A stretch of 64,000 nucleotides of DNA from an uncultured Bacteroidia bacterium. Lineage in GTDB: Bacteria > Bacteroidota > Bacteroidia > NS11-12g > UBA955. The stretch covers positions 1,251,595 to 1,315,594 of the forward strand of contig CALSPH010000001.1 in NCBI GenBank assembly GCA_943788195.1, in the 5' to 3' direction. The notes below the pieces were generated by a model. It saw only the letters and a list, made by a program, of their open reading frames with translations, made no database searches and was not told the DNA's origin. Position numbers and translations under genes: made by a program. Within the stretch, counting starts at the first letter, position 1, and every line of letters begins with the position of its first letter. Below, piece by piece: positions 45,645-54,134 of this stretch.

Positions 45645-47072
45645 TTATGTTTTGTTGCGTTTCGTAAGCTTTTTTAGCATTCCACTAAAGATAATGCCAT
45701 GAAAGGGCAGTACGGAATACCAATATAATCTACCTAATAAACCCAAGGGTCTAAATGTTGCGGTTTGTATAAGTTGATCTTTCTCAATTTTAAACTCTAA
45801 CCACGCTTCTCCTGGAAGTTTCATCTCGGCAAAGAGGAGCAACCGCCCTTTCTCTTTGTTGGCATACAATACCCTCCAAAAGTCTAATGTGTCACCTGCG
45901 TTTATTTGCGTATGGCTAGTTCTTCCTCTTCTCAGCCCAACTCCACCCGCTATCTTATCCAATAGGCCGCGTATCCTCCAAAGCCAACTGGCATAATACC
46001 AACCCGTATCCCCTCCAATTCGCCAGATTTTATCTCGACAAACATCCATCGCGTCTATTTTGGCTGTTCTCTGGTCAACAAAACAGCCAAAAGTGGGCAC
46101 CTCTATAAACTCAGAAATATCAAAATCAATTCCACTGCTAGCATATGAATCTTTCCAGCTGGACAGAATCGCGTTGTTTTCAATTCTATTAAAAGCCCGT
46201 TCTAATGATTGCATGTAACTCAGTGGTTCAATTCCCAAAATGGAATTAATTCTGTTATCTCGGCAGATTACTTCAATTTTCATGCTGTTAACAAGCGAAA
46301 CAGCAAGCTTATACGAAGTAGAGGTGACAAAGTAGAGCCAGTAAGAAGAGAGTCGCGGGGTCATAATGGGCACTACGAATATTTTACGTTTTAAATTTCT
46401 GCTTTTTGCAAAACCCAAGATCATTTCTTTATAGCTTAGCACATCCGGTCCACCGATATCAAAATTTTCATTGTACGTTTTTGAGTTGAACAAAGATTTG
46501 GATAGAAATGCAATAACATCTGAAACCCCAATGGGTTGACATTTCGTTTTGAGCCATTTTGGCGTAACCATCACAGGTAGTTTTTCAACTAAATCTCTGA
46601 TTATTTCAAAAGAGGCACTGCCCGATCCAATAATTATTCCCGCGCGTAACGTGGTGAAACTGTATGCTCCTTTGCCGAGTTCAATTTCTACATCTTTTCT
46701 TGAACTTAAATGTTTAGAGAGTTCGGTTTCATTCACTATACCGCTTAGATAGATAAGGTGTTTTATATCGGTTTTGGCTAAGGCATTTCTAAAGTTAATG
46801 GCAGATATTTTCTCCAATGATTTGTAATCATTGGATGATGCCATGGAGTGCACTAAATAATATGCGCCATCAATATCTCGAGGTATTCGTTCTAGCGATG
46901 CTGCATTCAACAGATCCATTTCAATTACTGTAATCTTTTGCTTTAATGATTCAGGTGGATTGAACCGTTTGACATCTCGTACGCAGCATACAACTTCATG
47001 ACCCGCTTCAACCAAAACAGGCAAAAGTCTTTTGCCGATGTATCCGGTCGCACCGGTTAGTAGTATTTTCAT
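45645..47072 (-). CDS. SDR-type epimerase fused to DUF2867
   Basis: A 475-aa protein with an NAD(P)-binding Rossmann domain at the N-terminus (LTGATGYIGKRLLPVL, residues 4-19; YLSGIVNETELSKH; RAGIIIGSGSASFEI), then a region with RNLKRKIFVVPIMTPRLSSYW, and a C-terminal DUF2867 domain (about 310-470: TKRNK tail, RFPFG-like GLLGRLYWYSVLPFHGIIF). This fusion is common in Bacteroidota, with no assigned reaction. It is monocistronic, downstream of the tRNA gene. Confidence 0.86.
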   Translation of the reverse strand: MKILLTGATGYIGKRLLPVLVEAGHEVVCCVRDVKRFNPPESLKQKITVIEMDLLNAASLERIPRDIDGAYYLVHSMASSNDYKSLEKISAINFRNALAKTDIKHLIYLSGIVNETELSKHLSSRKDVEIELGKGAYSFTTLRAGIIIGSGSASFEIIRDLVEKLPVMVTPKWLKTKCQPIGVSDVIAFLSKSLFNSKTYNENFDIGGPDVLSYKEMILGFAKSRNLKRKIFVVPIMTPRLSSYWLYFVTSTSYKLAVSLVNSMKIEVICRDNRINSILGIEPLSYMQSLERAFNRIENNAILSSWKDSYASSGIDFDISEFIEVPTFGCFVDQRTAKIDAMDVCRDKIWRIGGDTGWYYASWLWRIRGLLDKIAGGVGLRRGRTSHTQINAGDTLDFWRVLYANKEKGRLLLFAEMKLPGEAWLEFKIEKDQLIQTATFRPLGLLGRLYWYSVLPFHGIIFSGMLKKLTKRNKT

Positions 47073-47207
47073 TTTAAATGCCCATTTCGGACTCTTTTAG
47101 AACAAGCAGCCATTCTTTTAGTTTCGTTTCTGCAGTAACGCAGCGTTCTGTTTTTACTGGAGAATTATAAAGGTAACCTATTTTGCTAAGATTTGATCAA
47201 GCGCATC

Positions 47208-47816
47208 TTATTGCAATTCAACGATAACCTCATTTTTACGATTAAAGAATTCATAAGGCGGATTATACCCCAAAAAGTAAAATCGGTTGGAATAGGGTAT
47301 GCCTTCGGCATCGAGTGCTGATTTTAGTTTCTGTTTATACTTTTCTATTTTCTGGTCATCTGCCCAGCCACTAAAGCGTATTGCAGCAACTGTTTTTGCG
47401 GGTTCTTCCTTGAATTCTATGCTTGATTGATTGGGTTTTGGAAGCATTTCTTTTTTAAATTCCTTTGGAACCATGAACATCATCGTCATCGAATCTTCCA
47501 ATGACATGGTTAACGGAGAAGTCATTGATATTTTTTCATTTCTTTCGTTTTTACCAAAAATGTATCCTGCTAATATAGAAAACCCTTTACTGGAAGAATT
47601 CTTATAACCTTTGGTTGAGAGTTTGACGGTGGTAAATAAAGCGGCTTCATAACTTCTTATTTCAAACTGAGCATACTTTTTATTGACGACATAAGCGGAA
47701 GTTTCAATATTCCTTTGGCTTTTGAAAGCAAAAAACTGTATAAGGACAAAGGCAAGGAGTATTGCTCCTATTGCGATCAATAGTATATTCATTTTTGTTT
47801 TTAGTGTTTTAGCCAT
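47208..47816 (-). CDS. SOUL-family haem-binding protein
   Basis: A 202-aa protein with an N-terminal transmembrane helix (about residues 10-31, NILLIAIGAILLAFVLIQFF) and a SOUL domain: YAQFEIRSYEAALFTTVKL, then GFSILAGYIFGKNERNEKISMTSPL and MTMMFMVPKEFKKEMLP and a C-terminal RFYFLGYNPPYEF. SOUL domains bind haem or related tetrapyrroles. The start is taken at ATG 47816; a GTG at 47831 and an ATG at 47792 are alternatives. It is monocistronic. Confidence 0.85.
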   Translation of the reverse strand: MAKTLKTKMNILLIAIGAILLAFVLIQFFAFKSQRNIETSAYVVNKKYAQFEIRSYEAALFTTVKLSTKGYKNSSSKGFSILAGYIFGKNERNEKISMTSPLTMSLEDSMTMMFMVPKEFKKEMLPKPNQSSIEFKEEPAKTVAAIRFSGWADDQKIEKYKQKLKSALDAEGIPYSNRFYFLGYNPPYEFFNRKNEVIVELQ

Positions 47817-47865
47817 TTTTATTATCACCAATAGTTGGTTATAAATATCAACATCCCAAAGGACG

Positions 47866-48916
47866 CTATTGTTTTAGCAGCTTGTGGGCAGTGTTCTTTG
47901 TGTAAATATAGTAAATACCTGGATTTAGTTTTGATAAATTAATCACCACAGTAGTTTCATTATTTACTGCCTGGTGAGTTAAGTAAGTAACATCTTGCCC
48001 AAGCATGTTATAAATACGGATATCTTTCAATTCAGCATCACTTCCTTCAATAGTGATTTGATTTTTAACTGGATTTGGAAATAAGTTTACGGTTTCTTTT
48101 TTTAACTTTTCAACGCGAACGCTTTTTATTTGACTGGAATCAATTTGTCCATCAAAATCGGTTTGTTTCAAACGGTAATAAGATACCCCAGGATAAGGGT
48201 TTGGATCTGTAAATGCATAACTCTTAATTGTGTTTGAATTACCTGAACCTGTTATATCTTTTACCTTTTCCCAGGTTATCGCGTTGGTAGACCGTTCTAT
48301 TATAAAATAATTATTATTAATTTCCGAAGCAGTTTGCCATTTCAAATCAACCTGTAAACCACTAACTTGAGCAGTGAATGATACGAGTTCCATTGGAAGA
48401 AGGGCGGTATATTGAATATCTATATTATCAAATCGAATGAATTCTAGACCCGAAGAATTTGTCGCAGATAATCTCAATTCTAAGGTGCTTCCTGAGATAC
48501 CGGGAACGGAAACAGTCGTTGATACCCAGTCAACATCAACTGTTCTACAATCACCACTGACACTGTCATCTCCGTATAAGGTGTGCACAGCACAGGATGC
48601 ATAAAGACCGCACCATCCTAAATAGTTGGGTACAAGGGTCCAAGTGCCTCCATTAACTCTGTATTCTACATCCGCATAATCTTGGTTGGTAGCATCTTTC
48701 CCACCAATCATCTATGCTTGATGGACAAGTAGTGCATCCTCCGCTGGTCCAATCATTCGCTGGATTGTTGGTATTGTTGTTTGACCCGGTAGTTACTCCA
48801 TCTGAATATCCATTAAAGTCTTCGGACCAAAAGGTAGTTTGGCTATAGGCGCTGCTTAGTATCAAGGCACAAAGCGTTGTTAGAAAACTCTTTTGAAAAA
48901 TGTGTAATTGTTTCAA
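47866..48916 (-). pseudogene. Secreted T9SS protein, frameshifted
   Basis: The N-terminal part (signal peptide MKQLHIFQKSFLTTLCALILSSAYSQ, then TTFWSEDFNGYSDG) and the C-terminal part (LPMELVSFTAQVSGL ... VNLFPNPVKNQITIEG ... LNPGIYYIYT sorting domain) lie in different frames. They meet in the GGTGGGAAAG region near 48700. The first frame continues DDWWERCYQP; the second GGKDATNQDYADVEYRVNGG is the natural continuation. A frameshift of one or two bases near 48700-48705 restores about 340 aa. Overall it is a typical secreted adhesin-like protein of about 340 residues. A homopolymer error is one explanation. Confidence 0.7.
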
Positions 48917-49094
48917 TATCTTTTAATTACTGGTTAGTAATTGCTAAGATATATAAAGAGATGGGTTGGCTGAGATTAGTAACGTGTGTTTTTTTTGAAC
49001 GCTAGTTTTTTATTAATAAACGTCATGATTCTGATTCTTCTTCCTTGAGATTTTATTTTAGGTTAATGAATACGCTGAAAATTAACATTCGATA

Positions 49095-49247
49095 TTATAC
49101 TTCTGAGGATTTCAATTTAACAAAGTACATTTCAATTTCTCCTTTGCCCTTAGCTTCAATTTTACCTCTGCTTTCAAAAGAAAATTGTTGATCCGTTTTT
49201 AACAAATCGTACGTAGCTTGGCTAATGTTTGTTTTGCCTACTATTTC
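49095..49247 (-). pseudogene. Fossil C-terminus of a class III adenylate cyclase
   Basis: Read on the minus strand, 50 codons give EIVGKTNISQATYDLLKTDQ, then FSFESRGKIEAKGKGEIEMY and a stop. This is the end of the class III cyclase domain (GKTNIS, RGK, AKGKG-MYFV). Upstream of 49247 the frame is disrupted by stops and no start, signal or catalytic Asp region is found. Only the last ~50 residues survive, so this is a relic and not an expressed gene. Confidence 0.7.
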
Positions 49248-49371
49248 CCAATCTCAAATACACATTCAATTCGTCAATCAAGCACATTGGGTGTGATGGT
49301 TAGCATAAGTTGTTTGAAAGGGATGAATTATTCATTTAACTTTGAAATTGTTTTACTCATTTCCAAAAAGC

Positions 49372-50169
49372 TTGGCAAACTGGACCTACTTTTATCTTAT
49401 CCGCATTGAATTCTTAGGTTTTAGATACCATGGATGGCAAAAACAGCCTAAATATAAAACGGTCCATGGAATGATCGATAAAACATTCGACTTCATTTTC
49501 AAACATAGCAATTACAGAACGCTGGGCTGTGGAAGAACGGATGCCAAAGTATCAGCAGATGATTACGCTTTAGAACTCTTCACTATGGAAGAATTGAACC
49601 CCAAGCAACTCCTTGAAATGCTAAACGTCAATCTTCCTTCAGACGTGCGAGCCAAATCAGTAGATCAAGTTAATGCTGCCTTCAATATTATCCAAAGTGT
49701 GCTTAGCAAAGAATATCACTACTACTTTTCATCAGGAAAGAAAACACATCCTTATAATGCATCATTCATACGAGATTTTGGAGCACAACTTGATATGGAA
49801 AAGATGAAAGAATCAGTAAAACTTTTTGAAGGAACGCATAACTTCAAACGTTATGCGAGCAAGCCATCTCCAGATGCTAATTTAGAACGTGAAATCCGTT
49901 TGGCTTGCATAGAGTCCAACAATAAATTTACAGGACAATATGTCCCTCAAAACGCGTTTGTATTCAAGGTAAAAGCGAAAGGATTTATGCGATACCAAGT
50001 GCGATTAATGATGGGAGCTTTAATAGAAATTGGTAAAGGAACATGGTCTATTGAAGATCTTGGACAATCTTTCATTGATTACAATGGTCCTCAAATAAGG
50101 CATATAGCTCCATCTTCAGGGTTAGTATTGCATAAGGTAGAATATGAAGATATTATCGTGAGTGATTAG
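49372..50169 (+). CDS. truA: TruA-like tRNA pseudouridine synthase
   Basis: A 265-aa protein with an initial strand YFYLIRIEFLGFRYHGWQKQP, the catalytic-Asp motif LGCGRTDAKVSA (Asp57) and the later FMRYQVRLMMGALIEIGKG, which is the usual TruA C-terminal segment. TruA makes pseudouridine in the tRNA anticodon stem. The ATG-less beginning leaves TTG 49372 (MANWTYFYLI) as the best start, since the open frame before it, to TTG 49342, has no typical residues. The family has several paralogues in Bacteroidota, so the exact position modified (38-40 or another) is uncertain. It overlaps nothing and follows the cyclase fossil. Confidence 0.85.
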   Translation: MANWTYFYLIRIEFLGFRYHGWQKQPKYKTVHGMIDKTFDFIFKHSNYRTLGCGRTDAKVSADDYALELFTMEELNPKQLLEMLNVNLPSDVRAKSVDQVNAAFNIIQSVLSKEYHYYFSSGKKTHPYNASFIRDFGAQLDMEKMKESVKLFEGTHNFKRYASKPSPDANLEREIRLACIESNNKFTGQYVPQNAFVFKVKAKGFMRYQVRLMMGALIEIGKGTWSIEDLGQSFIDYNGPQIRHIAPSSGLVLHKVEYEDIIVSD

Positions 50170-50386
50170 CTTGTATAATTATTTTGCACCAAAACCTGAA
50201 GGGGATGTTCACATTAAGGACTGCAAATTAAACATTTTCCTCTTCTGTAGGCAATGCACTTAAGCCCCATGCTAAAAAAGATAGACAGGGTTCTATTGAA
50301 TAAGAAGGTCTTTTTCACGCTTTATATGTAATAGAAGTTTGTATCCCGCCAATGCAAAGCTCCTCTTCCTATTCCAATTTTTAGAT

Positions 50387-50394
50387 TAAATTTG
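50387..50394 (+). promoter_or_regulatory. TAnnTTTG box upstream of the VPS10 gene
   Basis: TAAATTTG lies 6 bp before the ATG at 50401, so the transcript leader would be very short. No -33 TTG at 20 bp spacing. Confidence 0.4.
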
Positions 50395-50400
50395 CCCTCC

Positions 50401-53400
50401 ATGGTTAAATTTTCAACACTCCTTGCATTTCTATTTATTTGTATTTTCATGCAAGCACAAACTCCAAATATAGACAGTGTATCATTCAATGAGGTTAAAT
50501 TCAGAAGTATTGGCCCCGCTTTTATGACCGGTCGAATATCTGATGTGGTGATCGATCCTGCAGATGAAAGCCATTGGTATGTTGGGGTAGGAAGTGGGGG
50601 TGTTTGGGAGACCCATAATGCGGGGGTTACGTTTACACCCATTTTCGATAAGCAAAAAGTATACAGCATTGGATGCATCACATTAGACTCCCACTCACGC
50701 AATCTGTGGGTTGGATCAGGTGAAAACCTGGGTGGCAGACATATTTCTTTCGGTGATGGCGTCTATTTAAGTAAAGATGGCGGTAAGACCTGGAAGAATA
50801 TGGGTTTGAAAATGTCCAATCACATCAGTAAAATTGTCGTACATCCCACTAACCCCAATATGGTTTGGGTGGCCGCTCAGGGGCCGCTATGGAGTGCGGG
50901 CGGAGAACGTGGTGTTTATAAAACCATTGATGGAGGAAAGACGTGGAAGCAAACACTGGGGGATCAGGAATGGACCGGAGCGACAGATTTACTCTTGGAT
51001 CCGAGGAACCCGGATGTGCTTTATGCAGCAACTTGGCAGCGACATCGCACCGTAGCTGCTTACTTGGGCGGAGGCCCAAAAAGTGGTATTCACAAAAGTA
51101 TAGATGGTGGTAACACTTGGGAAAAACTAAAGACCGGACTTCCAAGCGGAAATATGGGTAAAATTGGATTGGCCCTATCGCCACAAAACCCAGATGTGGT
51201 TTATGCGGCCATAGAACTGGATTTGAAAAAAGGAGGGTTTTATCGAAGTGCCGATCGAGGAAGAAGTTGGGTGAAAAAATCGGATGTAATTAGTGGAGGA
51301 ACCGGCCCGCACTACTATCAAGAAATTTGGGCAAGCCCGCATCAGTTTGATCGCGTGTATTTTGCAAATAATTATTTTAAAGTAACCCATGATGGCGGTG
51401 CTACATTTCAGCAAGTAGGAAAGAAAAATAAGCACGTAGATAACCATGCAATGGCGTTTAAAACAAGTGACCCTGATTATATAATGGTAGGAACAGATGG
51501 TGGATTATATGAGAGTTTCGATTTGGCTAACACTTGGCGGCATATGGGAAATTTGCCCATTACCCAGTTTTATAAATTAGCCATTGATGATGCAAAACCG
51601 TTTTACAATATATATGGGGGCACGCAAGACAACAATACCCAAGGTGGCAAGAGTAGAACAGAAAATGCAGCAGGAATATCCAATGCAGACTGGAATGTAA
51701 TTCTTGGAGGAGACGGCCATCAGCCCGCTACAGAACCAGGAAATCCCAATATTGTATATGGGCAAAGTCAGCAGGGTTGGTATAGCAGAGTGGATTTGGC
51801 AACAGGTGAGCGTGTAGGTATACGTCCGCAACCCGCAGCAGGAGAGACCTATGAGCGTTACAATTGGGACGCACCCATTTTGGTGAGTAGGCACAATCCA
51901 GCACGGGTTTATGTGGCATCACAACGCCTGTGGCGCAGCGACAACCGAGGGGATCAATGGACCGCATTGAGTCCAGATCTCACCAAAGATGAAGAACGCT
52001 TAGAGTTGCCCATCATGGGGCGCAAGCAGAGTTATAAAAACCCATGGGATCTCTATGCAATGAGTACCTATAATACCATCACCAGCATAGCGGAAAGTCC
52101 GCTCAATGAGAACCTATTGTATACGGGAACGGATGATGGACTGATACAGCGCAGTAACGATGGGGGTAAAACATGGACCAAAACCGATGTAAGTGCGCTG
52201 CCCGGTGTTCCAGAACGCGCTTATGTTAACGATATAAAAGCCGATTTGTATGATGCCAATAAAGTATATGTGGCCTTGGATGCCCATAAACAAGGCAATT
52301 ATAAACCCTATGTTTTTATGAGCAACGATGGAGGCAAATCATGGAAGAGTATCACAGGGAACCTTCCAGATAATAATTATGTTTGGCGTATTGTACAAGA
52401 TCATGTAAACCCGGAAATGTTCTTTGTGGGAACAGAGTTTGGTATTTATTTCACTCCCAATAGTGGAAAGAATTGGATTCAATTGAACGGAGGCTTGCCA
52501 ACCATCAGCTTTAGGGATTTAGCCATTCAGCGAGACCATAATGATTTAGTGGCAGCCAGCTTTGGGAGAAGCTTTTATGTACTGGATGACTACTCGTTTC
52601 TGCGTGAGGTAAAAGCAGATGTGCTTGAACAAGATGCAGCACTTTTTGGGGCACGCGATGCATATCTGTTCAGACTCAGACGAGATGGTCGGCAGAAAGG
52701 CGGCTCTTTAGGTGGGCAGCATTTTTATGGTGCTAATCCGGAGCATGGAGCTACGTTTACCTATTACATCAAAGCGGATACAAAAACAGCTAAGCAGAGC
52801 AGACAAGAAAAAGAGAAGGAGCTCAACACGGCAGGTAAGGATGTTCCCTTTCCTGGATGGGAAACCTTAGCCAAAGAAAAACACGGAACAGAAGTGCCGC
52901 AGTATTGGATTGTAATTAGCGATACTAGCAATCATGTATTGCGTAGACTCAAGCTTAAAAACAGCAAAGGGATGCATCGCGTAACTTGGGATATGAAAGC
53001 AACCAGTCAAATGCCGGTTGAACAAAACACGAAGAATGGAAATGACAAAACAGGTCAATGGTATGTTGCACCTGGAACGTATAATGCAAGGCTGTATGTG
53101 CTGAAAAATGGAGTGTATACCGCAATAGGGGAAGCTCAAAAAGTAAAACTCAAGCCGTTACATCCAAGTACGCTTGCACCTAAACCTCAAGCAGAGAAGA
53201 ACGCTTATTTAACCGCCTATATGGATGCGCAACTGAGACGCAGTAAGATGAATTTGCGTTTCGCCAAGGTGCAAAACTATACCAAGGCATTAGCAGTAGC
53301 TCAACAGCGGGTTAGTGAAGCAAGCTCGGGCGAATACGCCCAAATAAAAGCGCTGACACGAGCAATTGATTCCCTAAATACACGTCTGTATGGCAACGCA

Positions 53401-53640
53401 GCAAAAAATGCCATTGGCGAGAAGAACATGCCAAGCCTAGGAGAACGAATGGGTGCAGCAGGTGCATCTATTTGGGGCAGTAGTTATGGACCCACTGAAA
53501 CGGCAAAGGCAGGTTTGCAAATCGCAAATGACTTGATGACGAACTACGAGAAAGCAATTACCGCAATGGAGGCTCAAATCAAGCAGATTTATGCAAGTTT
53601 ACGAAAAAGTGGTGCTCCTGTTATTCTGGACCTAGAGTAG
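50401..53640 (+). CDS. Secreted VPS10/sortilin-like protein
   Basis: A 1079-aa secreted protein with a signal peptide (KFSTLLAFLFICIFMQAQ) and a long beta-propeller made of BNR/VPS10 repeats. Examples are VYLSKDGGKTWKNM, VYKTIDGGKTWKQT, IHKSIDGGNTWEKL, LIQRSNDGGKTWTK and FMSNDGGKSWKSI, each with S/T-x-D-G-G-x-x-W. A C-terminal region with GAGASIWGSSYGP and a helix precedes the end. Such proteins in Bacteroidota act in extracellular polymer binding or degradation, but the catalytic site was not identified. The alternative first start (50392) overlaps a promoter box; ATG 50401 is used. Confidence 0.88.
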   Translation: MVKFSTLLAFLFICIFMQAQTPNIDSVSFNEVKFRSIGPAFMTGRISDVVIDPADESHWYVGVGSGGVWETHNAGVTFTPIFDKQKVYSIGCITLDSHSRNLWVGSGENLGGRHISFGDGVYLSKDGGKTWKNMGLKMSNHISKIVVHPTNPNMVWVAAQGPLWSAGGERGVYKTIDGGKTWKQTLGDQEWTGATDLLLDPRNPDVLYAATWQRHRTVAAYLGGGPKSGIHKSIDGGNTWEKLKTGLPSGNMGKIGLALSPQNPDVVYAAIELDLKKGGFYRSADRGRSWVKKSDVISGGTGPHYYQEIWASPHQFDRVYFANNYFKVTHDGGATFQQVGKKNKHVDNHAMAFKTSDPDYIMVGTDGGLYESFDLANTWRHMGNLPITQFYKLAIDDAKPFYNIYGGTQDNNTQGGKSRTENAAGISNADWNVILGGDGHQPATEPGNPNIVYGQSQQGWYSRVDLATGERVGIRPQPAAGETYERYNWDAPILVSRHNPARVYVASQRLWRSDNRGDQWTALSPDLTKDEERLELPIMGRKQSYKNPWDLYAMSTYNTITSIAESPLNENLLYTGTDDGLIQRSNDGGKTWTKTDVSALPGVPERAYVNDIKADLYDANKVYVALDAHKQGNYKPYVFMSNDGGKSWKSITGNLPDNNYVWRIVQDHVNPEMFFVGTEFGIYFTPNSGKNWIQLNGGLPTISFRDLAIQRDHNDLVAASFGRSFYVLDDYSFLREVKADVLEQDAALFGARDAYLFRLRRDGRQKGGSLGGQHFYGANPEHGATFTYYIKADTKTAKQSRQEKEKELNTAGKDVPFPGWETLAKEKHGTEVPQYWIVISDTSNHVLRRLKLKNSKGMHRVTWDMKATSQMPVEQNTKNGNDKTGQWYVAPGTYNARLYVLKNGVYTAIGEAQKVKLKPLHPSTLAPKPQAEKNAYLTAYMDAQLRRSKMNLRFAKVQNYTKALAVAQQRVSEASSGEYAQIKALTRAIDSLNTRLYGNAAKNAIGEKNMPSLGERMGAAGASIWGSSYGPTETAKAGLQIANDLMTNYEKAITAMEAQIKQIYASLRKSGAPVILDLE

Positions 53641-53787
53641 TTTACAGAATAGGAAATGAAAGTTTTCCAAAAGGAGCTAAATTGGATGGTTTGCGGTCAA
53701 CTGTTCCAAACGCTGTAGCACCTCATTCCATTCCCAATCATCTCCGCTTGCATTGCATTGCCTATTTTGAGCATTAAAACCGATGCT

Positions 53788-53925
53788 ATGAAAAGGATTA
53801 AAACCTGCTTTGGAATTGGTTTTGTATGCCTGATGATTACCTTTTCTTCCTGTGATTTCAGTCCATCGGTATCTTTTCCGCTGATTGGGATCTTCGTGAT
53901 CATCCCACTAAAAGCGGCCAAGTAA
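53788..53925 (+). CDS. Small lipoprotein-like peptide
   Basis: MKRIKTCFGIGFVCLMITFSSCDFSPS, a 45-aa open frame with a lipobox-like FSSC (cleavage before Cys22) and a short tail. The start has no recognisable spacing box but lies in an otherwise empty gap, and a second such peptide follows. A real gene is likely; no family is known. Confidence 0.55.
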   Translation: MKRIKTCFGIGFVCLMITFSSCDFSPSVSFPLIGIFVIIPLKAAK

Positions 53926-53965
53926 TTATCCATTTTAGATTATGTTTGTGATTAAACTAAGCGAT

Positions 53966-54085
53966 ATGAAAAATTATTTTTACGCACTCTTTTTTTTATC
54001 TTTACTATTTGTGGCGGATATCAAAGCAAAAGGACCGGACGGAGTAGTGCGAAAAATAAGTGCAATTAAAGTGGAAGTGGTATAA
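53966..54085 (+). CDS. Small secreted peptide
   Basis: MKNYFYALFFLSLLFVADIKAKGPDG, a 39-aa open frame with a clear signal peptide ending near IKA and a positively charged remainder. An in-frame ATG at 53942 is possible. It lies between the lipopeptide and the symporter. No family is known. Confidence 0.5.
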   Translation: MKNYFYALFFLSLLFVADIKAKGPDGVVRKISAIKVEVV

Positions 54086-54134
54086 TCCAATTTGGTCCTT
54101 TTAAGCAAATGAATTCTTTACACCAATTTCGAGC

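Noticed and set aside
50322-50702. 126-codon minus-strand open frame over the VPS10 gene start
   Set aside because: Antisense to a gene with clear signal peptide and repeats; no motif.
53697-53933. 78-codon minus-strand open frame near 53.8 kb
   Set aside because: It opposes the small lipoprotein frame, which has a signal peptide and a stop in the right place; the minus frame has neither.
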